Shown here in pieces: positions 1-6,350 of a DNA stretch of 8,249 bases. The stretch lies in contig JAZDLQ010000096.1 of assembly GCA_043801855.1 (NCBI GenBank), forward strand, positions 1 through 8,249, read 5' to 3'. Under the pieces are notes generated by a model that searched no databases, had not been told where the DNA came from, and saw nothing but the letters and a program-made list of their open reading frames with translations. This stretch comes from CAYTWW01 sp043801855. Its GTDB lineage: Archaea; Nanobdellota; Nanobdellia; Woesearchaeales; GW2011-AR15. A program made the translations under genes and the position numbers. Positions within the stretch are counted from its first letter, which is position 1, and every line of letters starts with the position of its first letter.

Positions 1-202
1 GCCAGAAAAGGTATATAAGCTGTGCTTAGTAGGTTATCACTTAAAAAACTGCAAGGCTTATCTTGACATAACTGAAGATGAGCTTCGTGAAGATGGGCCA
101 TGGAAGGTTGTTAGCACATCAATTCGCGATGTCATGGAGGAATGGCTTAAGGCACATCAGAATGCGTCTAGGAAAATTGAGGGAAGATTGATATTTTTTT
201 AA
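1..202 (+). CDS. 3' end of an unrecognised protein (5' end outside window)
   Basis: An open frame runs from position 2 without a stop for 66 codons and ends with TAA at 200-202. The visible tail begins PEKVYKLCLVGYHLKNCKAY, continues through an acidic stretch (DITEDELRED) and a helical segment around VMEEWLKAHQ, and ends in GRLIFF. I do not recognise the family. That 66 codons stay open in such AT-rich DNA, with mixed codon use, supports a real gene. GC is about 42 percent over the first 180 bases by hand count, which looks somewhat higher than the genes that follow. The last codons coincide with a T7 run that may serve as its terminator. No transmembrane segment or metal motif is seen in this part. 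Confidence 0.6.
   Translation, partial: PEKVYKLCLVGYHLKNCKAYLDITEDELREDGPWKVVSTSIRDVMEEWLKAHQNASRKIEGRLIFF
194..200 (+). terminator. T7 run at the stop codon of the first gene
   Basis: Seven consecutive T bases form the last phenylalanine codons and the first base of the TAA stop. Archaeal transcription often ends at such U-tracts without a hairpin. The next gene has its own TATA box about 30 bases downstream, which fits termination here. This is inferred from base composition only. Confidence 0.35.
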
Positions 203-226
203 ATTCCTATATTTTATAACTGGAAG

Positions 227-235
227 ATTTAAATT
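227..235 (+). promoter_or_regulatory. TATA box of the msrAB gene (leaderless)
   Basis: The sequence atttaaatt is preceded by the purine-rich ggaag, as expected for a BRE plus TATA box. Its centre lies about 26 bases before the ATG at 257. No Shine-Dalgarno precedes the ATG, so transcription probably starts at or next to the start codon. Confidence 0.5.
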
Positions 236-256
236 AAATTTCTATCTCATTATGTT

Positions 257-1351
257 ATGAAAACAGAAAGAATTTATAAGTTACTTTTAATTATAGTATT
301 ATTAACTGTTATCTCTTTTATAATGTTTGGATGTACTGAAATGAAAAATACAAGCGAATCTACAAATAATGATGATATAAAATTAAATAATGATATAAAA
401 TTAGAGACTGCAACTTTTGCAGGCGGTTGCTTCTGGTGCATGGAAAAAGCATTTCAGGAGCTTCCTGGGGTAACTGATGCAGTCAGCGGCTATACTGGAG
501 GAGAATCACCTAATCCTTCTTATGAAAGCGTGTCATCTGGAAGATCTGGGCATTATGAAGCAGTGCAGGTTACTTTTGACTCTTCAATAATTAGCTACAA
601 TAAGCTTCTTGATTTTTATTGGAAAAATATTGACCCAACTGATGCAGGCGGTCAATTCAGCGATAAGGGTGCACAGTATAAAACTGCAATATTTTACCAT
701 AGTGAAACGCAAAAAAAAGAAGCTTTAAAATCATTAAAAAGTCTATCAGATTCAGGGCTTATTAATAACCCAATTGCAACAGTTGTTCTTCCTGCAAAAC
801 CTTTTTATCCTGCTGAAGAGTATCACCAGAATTATTATAAAAAAAACTCAATCAGGTATAGCATGTATGAGTTTGGCTCAGGCAGAAGTGAAAAGCTTAA
901 ATCAATCTGGAAAGAGCAAGATAAAGAAATTGACCTGAAAAAAAGCCTTACATCACTTCAGTATAAAGTAACGCAGCAGAGTGGGACTGAGCCTGCTTTC
1001 AATAATGAGTATTGGGATAACCATAAAGAAGGAATATATGCTGATGTTGTCTCTGGTGAGCCTTTGTTTTCTTCAAAAGATAAGTTTGATTCAGGAACAG
1101 GATGGCCAAGTTTTACAAAGCCTATCTTAAAAAATGAAGTTGTTGAAAAAAAAGATTCTTCACTAGTTGTTCCAAGAACTGAAGTTAGAAGCAAAACATC
1201 AGATTCTCATCTAGGCCATGTATTTAATGACGGTCCAAAAGAAGATGGAGGAATGAGGTATTGCATCAATTCAGCATCGCTGCGCTTTATTGCAAAAAAA
1301 AATTTGGAAAAAGAAGGTTATGGGAAATATCTGAAACTGTTTGAAGAATAA
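257..1351 (+). CDS. msrAB: Lipoprotein-type MsrA-MsrB fusion, peptide methionine sulfoxide reductase
   Basis: Reduces both S- and R-methionine sulfoxide in oxidised proteins. Residues 1-25 are a basic start plus hydrophobic segment ending at Cys26 (MFGC), a lipoprotein-like signal, so the enzyme likely sits outside the membrane. A polar linker (27-50) precedes the MsrA domain: GGCFWC at 56-61 with catalytic Cys58 and EEYHQNYY at 187-194. The MsrB domain (about 230-350) has SGEPLFSS, GTGWPSF, HLGHVFNDGP and catalytic Cys336 in RYCINSASLRF. The layout matches the C-terminal half of Neisseria PilB without its thioredoxin-like domain. Oddities: the MsrB zinc CxxC pairs are absent (YADVVSGE and SKTSDSH), and the recycling Cys of PilB-type enzymes is Thr281. 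Cys61 is the only other cysteine in the MsrA part. Family identity is certain; export is inferred. Confidence 0.95.
   Translation: MKTERIYKLLLIIVLLTVISFIMFGCTEMKNTSESTNNDDIKLNNDIKLETATFAGGCFWCMEKAFQELPGVTDAVSGYTGGESPNPSYESVSSGRSGHYEAVQVTFDSSIISYNKLLDFYWKNIDPTDAGGQFSDKGAQYKTAIFYHSETQKKEALKSLKSLSDSGLINNPIATVVLPAKPFYPAEEYHQNYYKKNSIRYSMYEFGSGRSEKLKSIWKEQDKEIDLKKSLTSLQYKVTQQSGTEPAFNNEYWDNHKEGIYADVVSGEPLFSSKDKFDSGTGWPSFTKPILKNEVVEKKDSSLVVPRTEVRSKTSDSHLGHVFNDGPKEDGGMRYCINSASLRFIAKKNLEKEGYGKYLKLFEE
368..403 (+). repeat. 18-base tandem duplication in the msrAB linker
   Basis: Two in-frame 18-base units (368-385 and 386-403) differ at one base and encode NDDIKL then NNDIKL. They lie in the low-complexity linker between the lipid-anchor cysteine and the MsrA domain. 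The likely effect is only a longer tether. Confidence 0.7.
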
Positions 1352-1352
1352 T

Positions 1353-1383
1353 TTCAAGAATAATTTTTTGAACTATTTTTTTT
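1353..1383 (+). terminator. Hairpin plus T8 terminator of msrAB
   Basis: The arms ttcaagaa (1353-1360) and tttttgaa (1365-1372) can pair over eight positions, with one G-U pair and a TAAT loop. A T8 run follows at 1376-1383. It starts two bases after the msrAB stop and overlaps the stop codon of the convergent radical SAM gene. The stem is AT-rich, so the T-run may be the working part. Confidence 0.45.
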
Positions 1384-2953
1384 AGAATTTTCTTTCTGAC
1401 AAGTAATTCTTTACTTTCTTCTTAGTATTATAATCATATATTACATCAACTTTTTGCATTGTTTTTGGGTTAATCTCTGTCCAGTACATGCAAGTTGAAT
1501 CTGACATTGGAGTTGGTGTAAAAAGCTGCACTGATTCGATGAAATTTAAGTCTTTTATTTTTTCTTTTAATATTTTTAATTCAGCAAAACTCTCGCCAGG
1601 ATGGCCGACCATAAAGTAATATTTCAAAAACTGCTTTTTTTCCTTGTTTATGGAATTAAATAATCTGCTAAATTCATCAAACCTTGAATTATCTTTGTTC
1701 ATTAATTTAGTTACTTTTTCTGAGAAATGCTCTGGAGCAATCTTTAAAGTTCCAGAGATATGATGTTTAGAGATTTCTTCAATGTATTTCCTGGATTCAA
1801 CCACTAGGTCATATCTTATGCCGCTTCTTACAAATATTTTTTTAATTCCTGATATTGCCCTTGCTTTTTTCATGAGTGAAATAATTCTCGCATGGCTTTT
1901 ATTTAGCTTATTGCATTTTATGCATTCATTCATACAATTTATTTCGCAGTCCATGCCATACATGTTTGCTGAAGGCCCTCCAAGGTCATCGATGTAGCCT
2001 TTGAAATCAGGATGTTTTGTTATCTTTTTTATTTCAGCTAGGATGCTTTCTTCACTTCTTGAAATAATCTTATCTCCCTGATGCAAGGCAATAGAGCAAA
2101 AGCTGCAGTTTCCGATGCAGCCTCTATGCGTGACAACTGAAAATTGCGCCATCTTTAGAAGAGAACCTTTGCTAAGGTTTCTTGAATAATTTAGGCTATA
2201 TATCCAGTCAAGGTCTTTGGATGAATAGGCAGGAGATTCATATTGCAAAACATACTTGTTTGCGGTTTTCTGGGCAAGATTTATCCTGTTTGAGAGCATG
2301 ATTTGCATTTTGCAGAATGCAAGCTTATCGCTTTTGGAATCTTCGTGTGACGGCAATAGTGTGAAGCCATCAGGCAAAATATCAGAAATTATGCATGTTC
2401 CTTTTACTCCATTAATTGACAAGTTATTTTTTATTCTTTCTGCAAGTTCAATTATCTGTAATTCAGCATTCCCATAAATTAAAATATCTGCCCTTGAATC
2501 AAAAAGAATGCTTCTTCGCAAATCATTGTCCCAGTAATCATAGTGTGTAAACCTTCGGAGTGACGATTCAATTCCTCCGATTATAATCTTTGACTCTTTA
2601 AAAAATTCCCTTATTTTGTTGCAGTAAAAAACTACTGCCCGGTCAGGCATTGAGTCTGTCACATTGAACTTATCTTCAATTCTTTTTTTCTTCAATGGCG
2701 TATAATTATTAAGCATTGAATCAATGCTTCCGGCAGTTACTCCAAAGAATAATTTCGGTTTTCCTAATCCAGTGAAATCTTCCTTATTCTTTGGAAGCTC
2801 TATTATTCCGATATTATAGCCTTTTGCATCGAGAACTCTTGCTATTACTCCAGCAGGTGAGAAAGGATGATCTTCATATTTCTCAGCAGTAATAATTATT
2901 ATGTCAAAACCTGTTCCGCTTTTCGCAATCATGATATATGTAAAACCAAGCAT
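1382..2953 (-). CDS. ygiQ: YgiQ family radical SAM protein (short form)
   Basis: A predicted cytosolic radical SAM enzyme of unknown substrate. The N-terminal region (about 15-170) carries the family signatures EKYEDHPFSPAGVIAR and GGIESSLRRFTHYDYW, followed by RRSILFDSRADILIYGNAE. The radical SAM cluster motif CxxxCxxC is C279, C283 and C286 in THRGCIGNCSFCSIALHQG. DDLGGPSANMYG at 322-333 and GHPGESFAEL at 450-459 are further family blocks. A second cysteine group, C336, C340, C344 and C347, could bind another cluster or zinc. At 523 residues it is much shorter than E. coli YgiQ (over 700), mostly lacking the C-terminal DUF3362 region after YWTEINPKTMQ. The start is uncertain: Met8 is equally plausible from promoter spacing and closer to where many homologs begin. 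It converges on msrAB and diverges from the YkgJ gene. Family identity is firm; the reaction is unknown. Confidence 0.92.
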   Translation of the reverse strand: MLGFTYIMIAKSGTGFDIIIITAEKYEDHPFSPAGVIARVLDAKGYNIGIIELPKNKEDFTGLGKPKLFFGVTAGSIDSMLNNYTPLKKKRIEDKFNVTDSMPDRAVVFYCNKIREFFKESKIIIGGIESSLRRFTHYDYWDNDLRRSILFDSRADILIYGNAELQIIELAERIKNNLSINGVKGTCIISDILPDGFTLLPSHEDSKSDKLAFCKMQIMLSNRINLAQKTANKYVLQYESPAYSSKDLDWIYSLNYSRNLSKGSLLKMAQFSVVTHRGCIGNCSFCSIALHQGDKIISRSEESILAEIKKITKHPDFKGYIDDLGGPSANMYGMDCEINCMNECIKCNKLNKSHARIISLMKKARAISGIKKIFVRSGIRYDLVVESRKYIEEISKHHISGTLKIAPEHFSEKVTKLMNKDNSRFDEFSRLFNSINKEKKQFLKYYFMVGHPGESFAELKILKEKIKDLNFIESVQLFTPTPMSDSTCMYWTEINPKTMQKVDVIYDYNTKKKVKNYLSERKF

Positions 2954-2960
2954 TTAAAAT
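2952..2960 (+). promoter_or_regulatory. TATA box of the YkgJ-type gene
   Basis: The sequence atttaaaat is centred about 30 bases before the ATG at 2986, with no Shine-Dalgarno, which suggests a short or absent leader. It overlaps the proposed start codon of the divergent ygiQ gene (2951-2953). Read on the other strand it could also serve ygiQ if that gene starts at its eighth codon. Confidence 0.4.
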
Positions 2961-2970
2961 AAAGTTATTG

Positions 2971-2979
2971 GTTTATATT
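2971..2979 (-). promoter_or_regulatory. TATA box of the ygiQ gene
   Basis: Read on the minus strand the sequence is aatataaac, centred about 22-23 bases before the proposed ATG ending at 2953. It lies between the two divergent start codons, so the two promoters overlap within a 32-base intergenic stretch. Confidence 0.4.
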
Positions 2980-2985
2980 AGATAA

Positions 2986-3525
2986 ATGAACTATTTAAAG
3001 TACTGCAAAACCTGTAAAAATAACTGCTGCATATATCCTGATGAAACAGGGTTTATTTTCTGCGGGATAGAAGATGCTAAAATAATACATGAAAAGACAA
3101 AATTGCCTTATAATGAATTTTTGCTGTATACACCGCTTAAAAAAAAGACAATAAAACTGTGCAGTGAGTATCATGATAAGAATTCTGAAAGTTCATTAAG
3201 GATGAGGCTTCTTAAGGAAAATAAGCTACTCCGGATAAAGACAACAAATGACGGCAGATGCGTGTTTTTGGATTCTTCTGATAAATGCACTATCTATGAA
3301 AATCGGCCGCTGATATGCAAAATATATCCTTATTGGTTTAGGAAAAAAGGAACATCAATACAGATTGTGCCGCATGAGGAAGTTGTGACATGCAAAAGAG
3401 TAATTAAAGAAAAAATTGGCAATTCTGAAAAGAAAGAATTAATCTTCCTGGCAAAAAAAATAATTTTTGAAGCAGAAAATTACAGCAAAAATATAGGCAT
3501 TTTTAGCAAAACTTTTATATACTAG
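2986..3525 (+). CDS. YkgJ family cysteine cluster protein
   Basis: A small cysteine-rich protein of the YkgJ (CxxCxxxCC) group, thought to bind zinc or an Fe-S cluster; its role is not established. The N-terminal motif CKTCKNNCC gives C7, C10, C14 and C15. It is followed by C26 (FIFCG), C59, C92 (GRCVFLDSSDKC), C101, the family hallmark RPLICKIYPYW with C111, and C136. The length of 179 residues is normal for the family. There is no signal peptide or membrane segment. It is divergent from ygiQ, another cysteine-cluster protein, and its 3' end contains the promoter of the following operon. The C-terminus after residue 140 is a basic helix (KEKIGNSEKKELIFLAKK). Family membership is clear; the bound metal is inferred. 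Confidence 0.88.
   Translation: MNYLKYCKTCKNNCCIYPDETGFIFCGIEDAKIIHEKTKLPYNEFLLYTPLKKKTIKLCSEYHDKNSESSLRMRLLKENKLLRIKTTNDGRCVFLDSSDKCTIYENRPLICKIYPYWFRKKGTSIQIVPHEEVVTCKRVIKEKIGNSEKKELIFLAKKIIFEAENYSKNIGIFSKTFIY
3512..3522 (+). promoter_or_regulatory. TATA box of the three-paralog operon
   Basis: The sequence cttttatatac is centred about 30 bases before the ATG at 3547 and overlaps the last codons of the YkgJ-type gene. No Shine-Dalgarno precedes the ATG, so a short leader is expected. Confidence 0.5.
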
Positions 3526-3529
3526 TATA
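3518..3529. promoter_or_regulatory. 12-base perfect palindrome at the paralog-operon promoter
   Basis: tatactagtata is its own reverse complement. It begins inside the TATA box, spans the stop codon of the YkgJ-type gene (3523-3525), and ends before the expected transcription start. A dimeric repressor binding here would block TBP or polymerase. Chance palindromes of this AT-rich kind do occur, so the operator role is a guess. Confidence 0.25.
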
Positions 3530-3546
3530 CTATTTAATATATTGGC

Positions 3547-4059
3547 ATGACAGATATCTGCGATTTTGCACCCTATCATTTTAACAGGATTATTAAGTAT
3601 TCTGGGCTACTGGATTTTGATGACTTTTATAAATTCTGCCAGAGATGGATGAAAGAGAGAAATTGGGATTTTTATGAGCTAAAAGCAAAAGATAAACCAC
3701 CATACCAGGTCTATAAATGGATTGCCAGAAAGAAAGTTAATTATTACGGAATGATTCAAATAAATATAGAAATTACATTGTGGGAATCAAAGGAAGTTGA
3801 AGCAATAGTTGACGGCAAGAAAAAAAAAATGATTGACACAAAAATGAAGTTCGACTTAAGCGGGGCGCAGATAACGGATTATGACGGTGATTTTGAGAAA
3901 AATGACTTTTTGAAAAAAGTTGAAAAATTCTTAAACAATTATGTGCTATACCACGAGAATCTGCTGCAATATTTTGATTACCTTGATTATTATCTACATG
4001 ATTTTTTTACTGAAATTAAAAAATACTTAAAAATGGAGACTGCGTCAAACGCATACTAA
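3547..4059 (+). CDS. Conserved hypothetical protein, paralog 1 of 3
   Basis: I know no function for this protein; it resembles unannotated proteins I associate with DPANN archaea. It is 170 residues, soluble, with no signal peptide. Features shared with its two neighbours are the motif KYSGLLDF at 17-24 starting a helix, then alternating strands (IQINIEITLW at 70-79), a turn with DGKKKK at 89-94, another strand pair (MKFDLSGAQITDYDGDF) and C-terminal helices rich in Tyr and Phe (VLYHENLLQYFDYLDYYLHD). Unlike the other two it lacks the terminal LNLNK motif and ends with a longer aromatic helix. It is first in the operon, one base ahead of the next gene. A run of ten A bases at 3820-3829 encodes the lysine turn. 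Confidence 0.8.
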   Translation: MTDICDFAPYHFNRIIKYSGLLDFDDFYKFCQRWMKERNWDFYELKAKDKPPYQVYKWIARKKVNYYGMIQINIEITLWESKEVEAIVDGKKKKMIDTKMKFDLSGAQITDYDGDFEKNDFLKKVEKFLNNYVLYHENLLQYFDYLDYYLHDFFTEIKKYLKMETASNAY

Positions 4060-4060
4060 A

Positions 4061-4591
4061 ATGTCAGAGCTGGTATTTCCGGTAGTTGATGAAAGGCTTG
4101 AGTATTCAGGGCTCTTTTCAATGAAAGAGGTATTCAGAATTCTTGACAAATATTACAGGCAAAAAAGCTATGATAAAAAGATTATTTTTGATGAGGAATA
4201 TAACACACCTACCGGAAAATATATACATGTGAAGTTCACACCATACAAAAAAGTCGATGATTATATTAGGATACAGCACCGTATTTGGATCTATGCCCAT
4301 GACCTAATTGAAGTTGAAAAAGAGCTTGAAGGCCAAAAAATAAAGACAAACCAGGGAAAAATAACGCTTATTTTTGATTGCCAGATGATGACAGATTACA
4401 GGAACAACTGGGTTGTTATGGATAGAAAGCTTGGTGTTCCAAACCCGAATTATTTTCTAATCATGACTTTAATGGAAAAATTCATTTACGGAAAAAGGCT
4501 TAAGCATTGGGAAAACGTAGGCAGGCATACTTTGTTTGAGGCAAAAACAGAAATTGCAAGCTACCTGAACTTAAATAAGCTGATTTACTAG
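4061..4591 (+). CDS. Conserved hypothetical protein, paralog 2 of 3
   Basis: Unrecognised function; a paralog of the genes on both sides. It is 176 residues, soluble, predicted alpha-beta-alpha. EYSGLFSM at 14-21 opens a helix (KEVFRILDKYYRQKSYD). Strands follow around YIHVKFTPYKKV and IQHRIWIYAHDL, then an acidic-to-basic turn EGQKIKTNQGK at 90-100 and the strand ITLIFDCQMMTDYRNNW. A C-terminal helix EAKTEIASYLNLNKLIY closes the protein. It is closer to paralog 3 than to paralog 1, sharing SYLNLNKLI against SFLNLNKFI. Its ATG lies one base after the stop of paralog 1, so co-transcription and coupled translation are very likely. No catalytic residue pattern is evident. Confidence 0.8.
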   Translation: MSELVFPVVDERLEYSGLFSMKEVFRILDKYYRQKSYDKKIIFDEEYNTPTGKYIHVKFTPYKKVDDYIRIQHRIWIYAHDLIEVEKELEGQKIKTNQGKITLIFDCQMMTDYRNNWVVMDRKLGVPNPNYFLIMTLMEKFIYGKRLKHWENVGRHTLFEAKTEIASYLNLNKLIY

Positions 4592-4594
4592 GTG
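4591..4594 (+). promoter_or_regulatory. Shine-Dalgarno GGTG of paralog 3
   Basis: GGTG overlaps the last base of the preceding TAG stop and ends five bases before the ATG at 4600. It matches part of the archaeal anti-Shine-Dalgarno complement (GGAGGTG) and supports this start codon for an internal operon gene. Confidence 0.4.
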
Positions 4595-4599
4595 CAAAA

Positions 4600-5127
4600 A
4601 TGTGGGAAGATGGCTGGGACGAAGCGCAACAGATAGTATCTGGCATGAATGTAAATTATTCAGGCATATTTAGTTTCAATGAGCTTATTGGCATGATTGA
4701 CCGTTTTTTCAAAAAAAAAGGATATGAGAGAATTACCCATGAGTTTAAGGAAACAGTATTTAAAACAGGTAAATCGGTAAGCTTTAGGATAAGGCCTTTT
4801 AAGGAAATTAAGGGAAAAAATGTCCGCAGGGAAATACAGCTTTGGTTAAACATCTCAGATTTAACTGAATTTACAAAAGATATTGATGGTGTCAAAGTAA
4901 AACTCAATAAAGGAAAAATTGACGCCAGAATTGATGCTCATCTCCTCTTTAATCTGAGGGGAAGGTGGGAATGCAGGGCAGAGTATATATTTATTAAAAC
5001 ACTGTTTGATAAGTTTTTAATGAAGCCTAGCGCAAAAGACTTTGCAGGTGACTTAAAAAAAGAAGCGTTTGAATTCAAATCTGAACTATCAAGTTTTTTA
5101 AACCTGAATAAATTTATTAACGCCTGA
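4600..5127 (+). CDS. Conserved hypothetical protein, paralog 3 of 3
   Basis: Unrecognised function; third member of the tandem family. It is 175 residues, soluble. NYSGIFSFNELIGMIDRFF at 19-37 aligns with the YSG-helix of the other two. Strands follow at SVSFRIRPFKEI and REIQLWLNISDL, then the turn DGVKVKLNKGK at 96-106, the strand region IDARIDAHLLFNLRGRW, and the C-terminal helix FEFKSELSSFLNLNKFINA. There is a nine-residue acidic, tryptophan-containing extension before the shared core. It carries its own Shine-Dalgarno eight bases after paralog 2. It is the last gene of the tight cluster; 40 bases separate it from the lipoprotein gene. Confidence 0.8.
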   Translation: MWEDGWDEAQQIVSGMNVNYSGIFSFNELIGMIDRFFKKKGYERITHEFKETVFKTGKSVSFRIRPFKEIKGKNVRREIQLWLNISDLTEFTKDIDGVKVKLNKGKIDARIDAHLLFNLRGRWECRAEYIFIKTLFDKFLMKPSAKDFAGDLKKEAFEFKSELSSFLNLNKFINA

Positions 5128-5167
5128 ATTATTCTTGAAAAATGTTAAACTTGGTCATTAAAACCAA

Positions 5168-6328
5168 ATGAAAAAAATAGGTATTCTAAGAATTTGTTTT
5201 CTTCTCTTACTAGGTATTCTTCTATTTGGCTGCGTCAAATCATATAAACAAAGAAGCTTTAACTATCCAACTGTAAATGTTCCTCTAAGAATTATTGCAG
5301 ATGACAGCGTTAATCTAGTTGAGCTTACAGATTTTTTAGAGAAGTTGAATGTATACCTGCTAAAAAATATTAATGTGAAATTACGCATAGATAATCAAAT
5401 TGTAATAAACAATCTTGAAAACTGCAGAGATGAAGCAGCCAAGCATATTAAAAATGAAATAAATCTTATGCTTACACTTTGCTTTGCGCCTGATAAAAAT
5501 AATAAAGGATTCATGGGGCCGCCTCTTTATTTAATAGGCATAGATACAACACCAAAGGCAACTGAAAAGAGAGATTCTGAAAAAATTGATTATAATTGGA
5601 ACTCACCTATTTACGCTGTTCAAACTACTGCACATGAAATAGCTCATTTTCTTGGCGCTAGAGACTTATACTGGTATGATCTAGAAAATAATCAAGAATA
5701 TAACGCTCCAAAAATTGATAATAGTGATGATGACTTATTTTATCAGAAAAACTATGTTAATAGTTTATATATAATACATGGCTTTGAAATTATTAAGTAT
5801 AATTTATTAATGACTTCAAGCAATAGGCCTGATGCGCAAAAGACACTTTTTCCAAAAAAAATTTTTTACCCAAAGAGCAGAGCTCCTGTTGCTTTTGAAG
5901 TTTTTTTGCCAAAAGTATTTACTGAATGTGATATTTTATCCAGCATTCGTAATTACAATACTTTTAACAGTAAAATAAGTTTAAAAAAAGTGCCATATGA
6001 AAAATTGGATATGCCTTCTCAAAAACCATCTCTGAAGAATGACGGATTAAGACTAGTGATAGATTACGAGAATTTAAAAGTTAATGTTGTTGATAATGAT
6101 TTTGATTTGTTATTGATACAATGCAGCAATAAAAAATATTGGATTAACTCTCTTTTAATTGACGAATGCTATCTTGCAATTCCGCAAGCTGTAAATAGGT
6201 TATGTTATCTTAAGTGCACAGTTCCTGATAACTGGTGCAATTTTGAAAAAGCAGTAGAAAAGCCTGTAAGTAAATCAGATTCTTCTGGCACAGAAAACTC
6301 TGTTGTAAACCAAGCTACTAATATATGA
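5168..6328 (+). CDS. Predicted lipoprotein with metzincin-like zinc protease site
   Basis: A putative surface-anchored metalloprotease. Residues 1-21 form a basic plus hydrophobic signal, with lipobox LFGC giving Cys22. The zinc motif is HEIAHFLGARD at 156-166: H156 and H160 as ligands, E157 as the catalytic base, and D166 in the third-ligand position of HExxHxxGxx(H/D), as in snapalysin. The following DLY also recalls the M6 (InhA) pattern PDLY. LLMTSSNRPDA at 213-223 is a plausible Met-turn with M215, about 50 residues downstream as expected. The mature protein has eight cysteines (86, 105, 254, 319, 334, 346, 350, 357), which could form disulfides outside the cell. A C-terminal domain of about 130 residues has no recognised family and ends in a polar tail. 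No clear TATA box precedes it, so read-through from the paralog operon is possible. The protease role is inferred from the motif. Confidence 0.72.
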   Translation: MKKIGILRICFLLLLGILLFGCVKSYKQRSFNYPTVNVPLRIIADDSVNLVELTDFLEKLNVYLLKNINVKLRIDNQIVINNLENCRDEAAKHIKNEINLMLTLCFAPDKNNKGFMGPPLYLIGIDTTPKATEKRDSEKIDYNWNSPIYAVQTTAHEIAHFLGARDLYWYDLENNQEYNAPKIDNSDDDLFYQKNYVNSLYIIHGFEIIKYNLLMTSSNRPDAQKTLFPKKIFYPKSRAPVAFEVFLPKVFTECDILSSIRNYNTFNSKISLKKVPYEKLDMPSQKPSLKNDGLRLVIDYENLKVNVVDNDFDLLLIQCSNKKYWINSLLIDECYLAIPQAVNRLCYLKCTVPDNWCNFEKAVEKPVSKSDSSGTENSVVNQATNI

Positions 6329-6350
6329 TGATTTATTAGAGTTCCTGAGA

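Noticed and set aside
958..1194. Open frame of 78 codons on the minus strand inside msrAB
   Set aside because: It lies wholly antisense to the conserved MsrB domain, with no promoter or recognisable product.
1294..1302. A9 run near the end of msrAB as a contingency locus
   Set aside because: It lies after the catalytic cysteine, close to the C-terminus, so slippage would have little switching effect.
1782..2477. Two plus-strand open frames antisense to ygiQ
   Set aside because: Both overlap conserved radical SAM coding sequence; their hydrophobic, low-quality translations are typical of antisense frames.
3820..3829. A10 run in paralog 1 as a programmed frameshift or phase-variable site
   Set aside because: Both alternative frames stop within a few codons, no downstream frame is gained, and a lysine-rich turn is expected in this family; A-runs are common in this AT-rich DNA.
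4118..4907. Minus-strand open frames inside paralogs 2 and 3
   Set aside because: Antisense to genes supported by paralogy and operon spacing; no start signals.
5151..5167. Short inverted repeat ttggt/accaa before the lipoprotein start as an operator or riboswitch
   Set aside because: Only five base pairs, with no supporting promoter or conserved structure.
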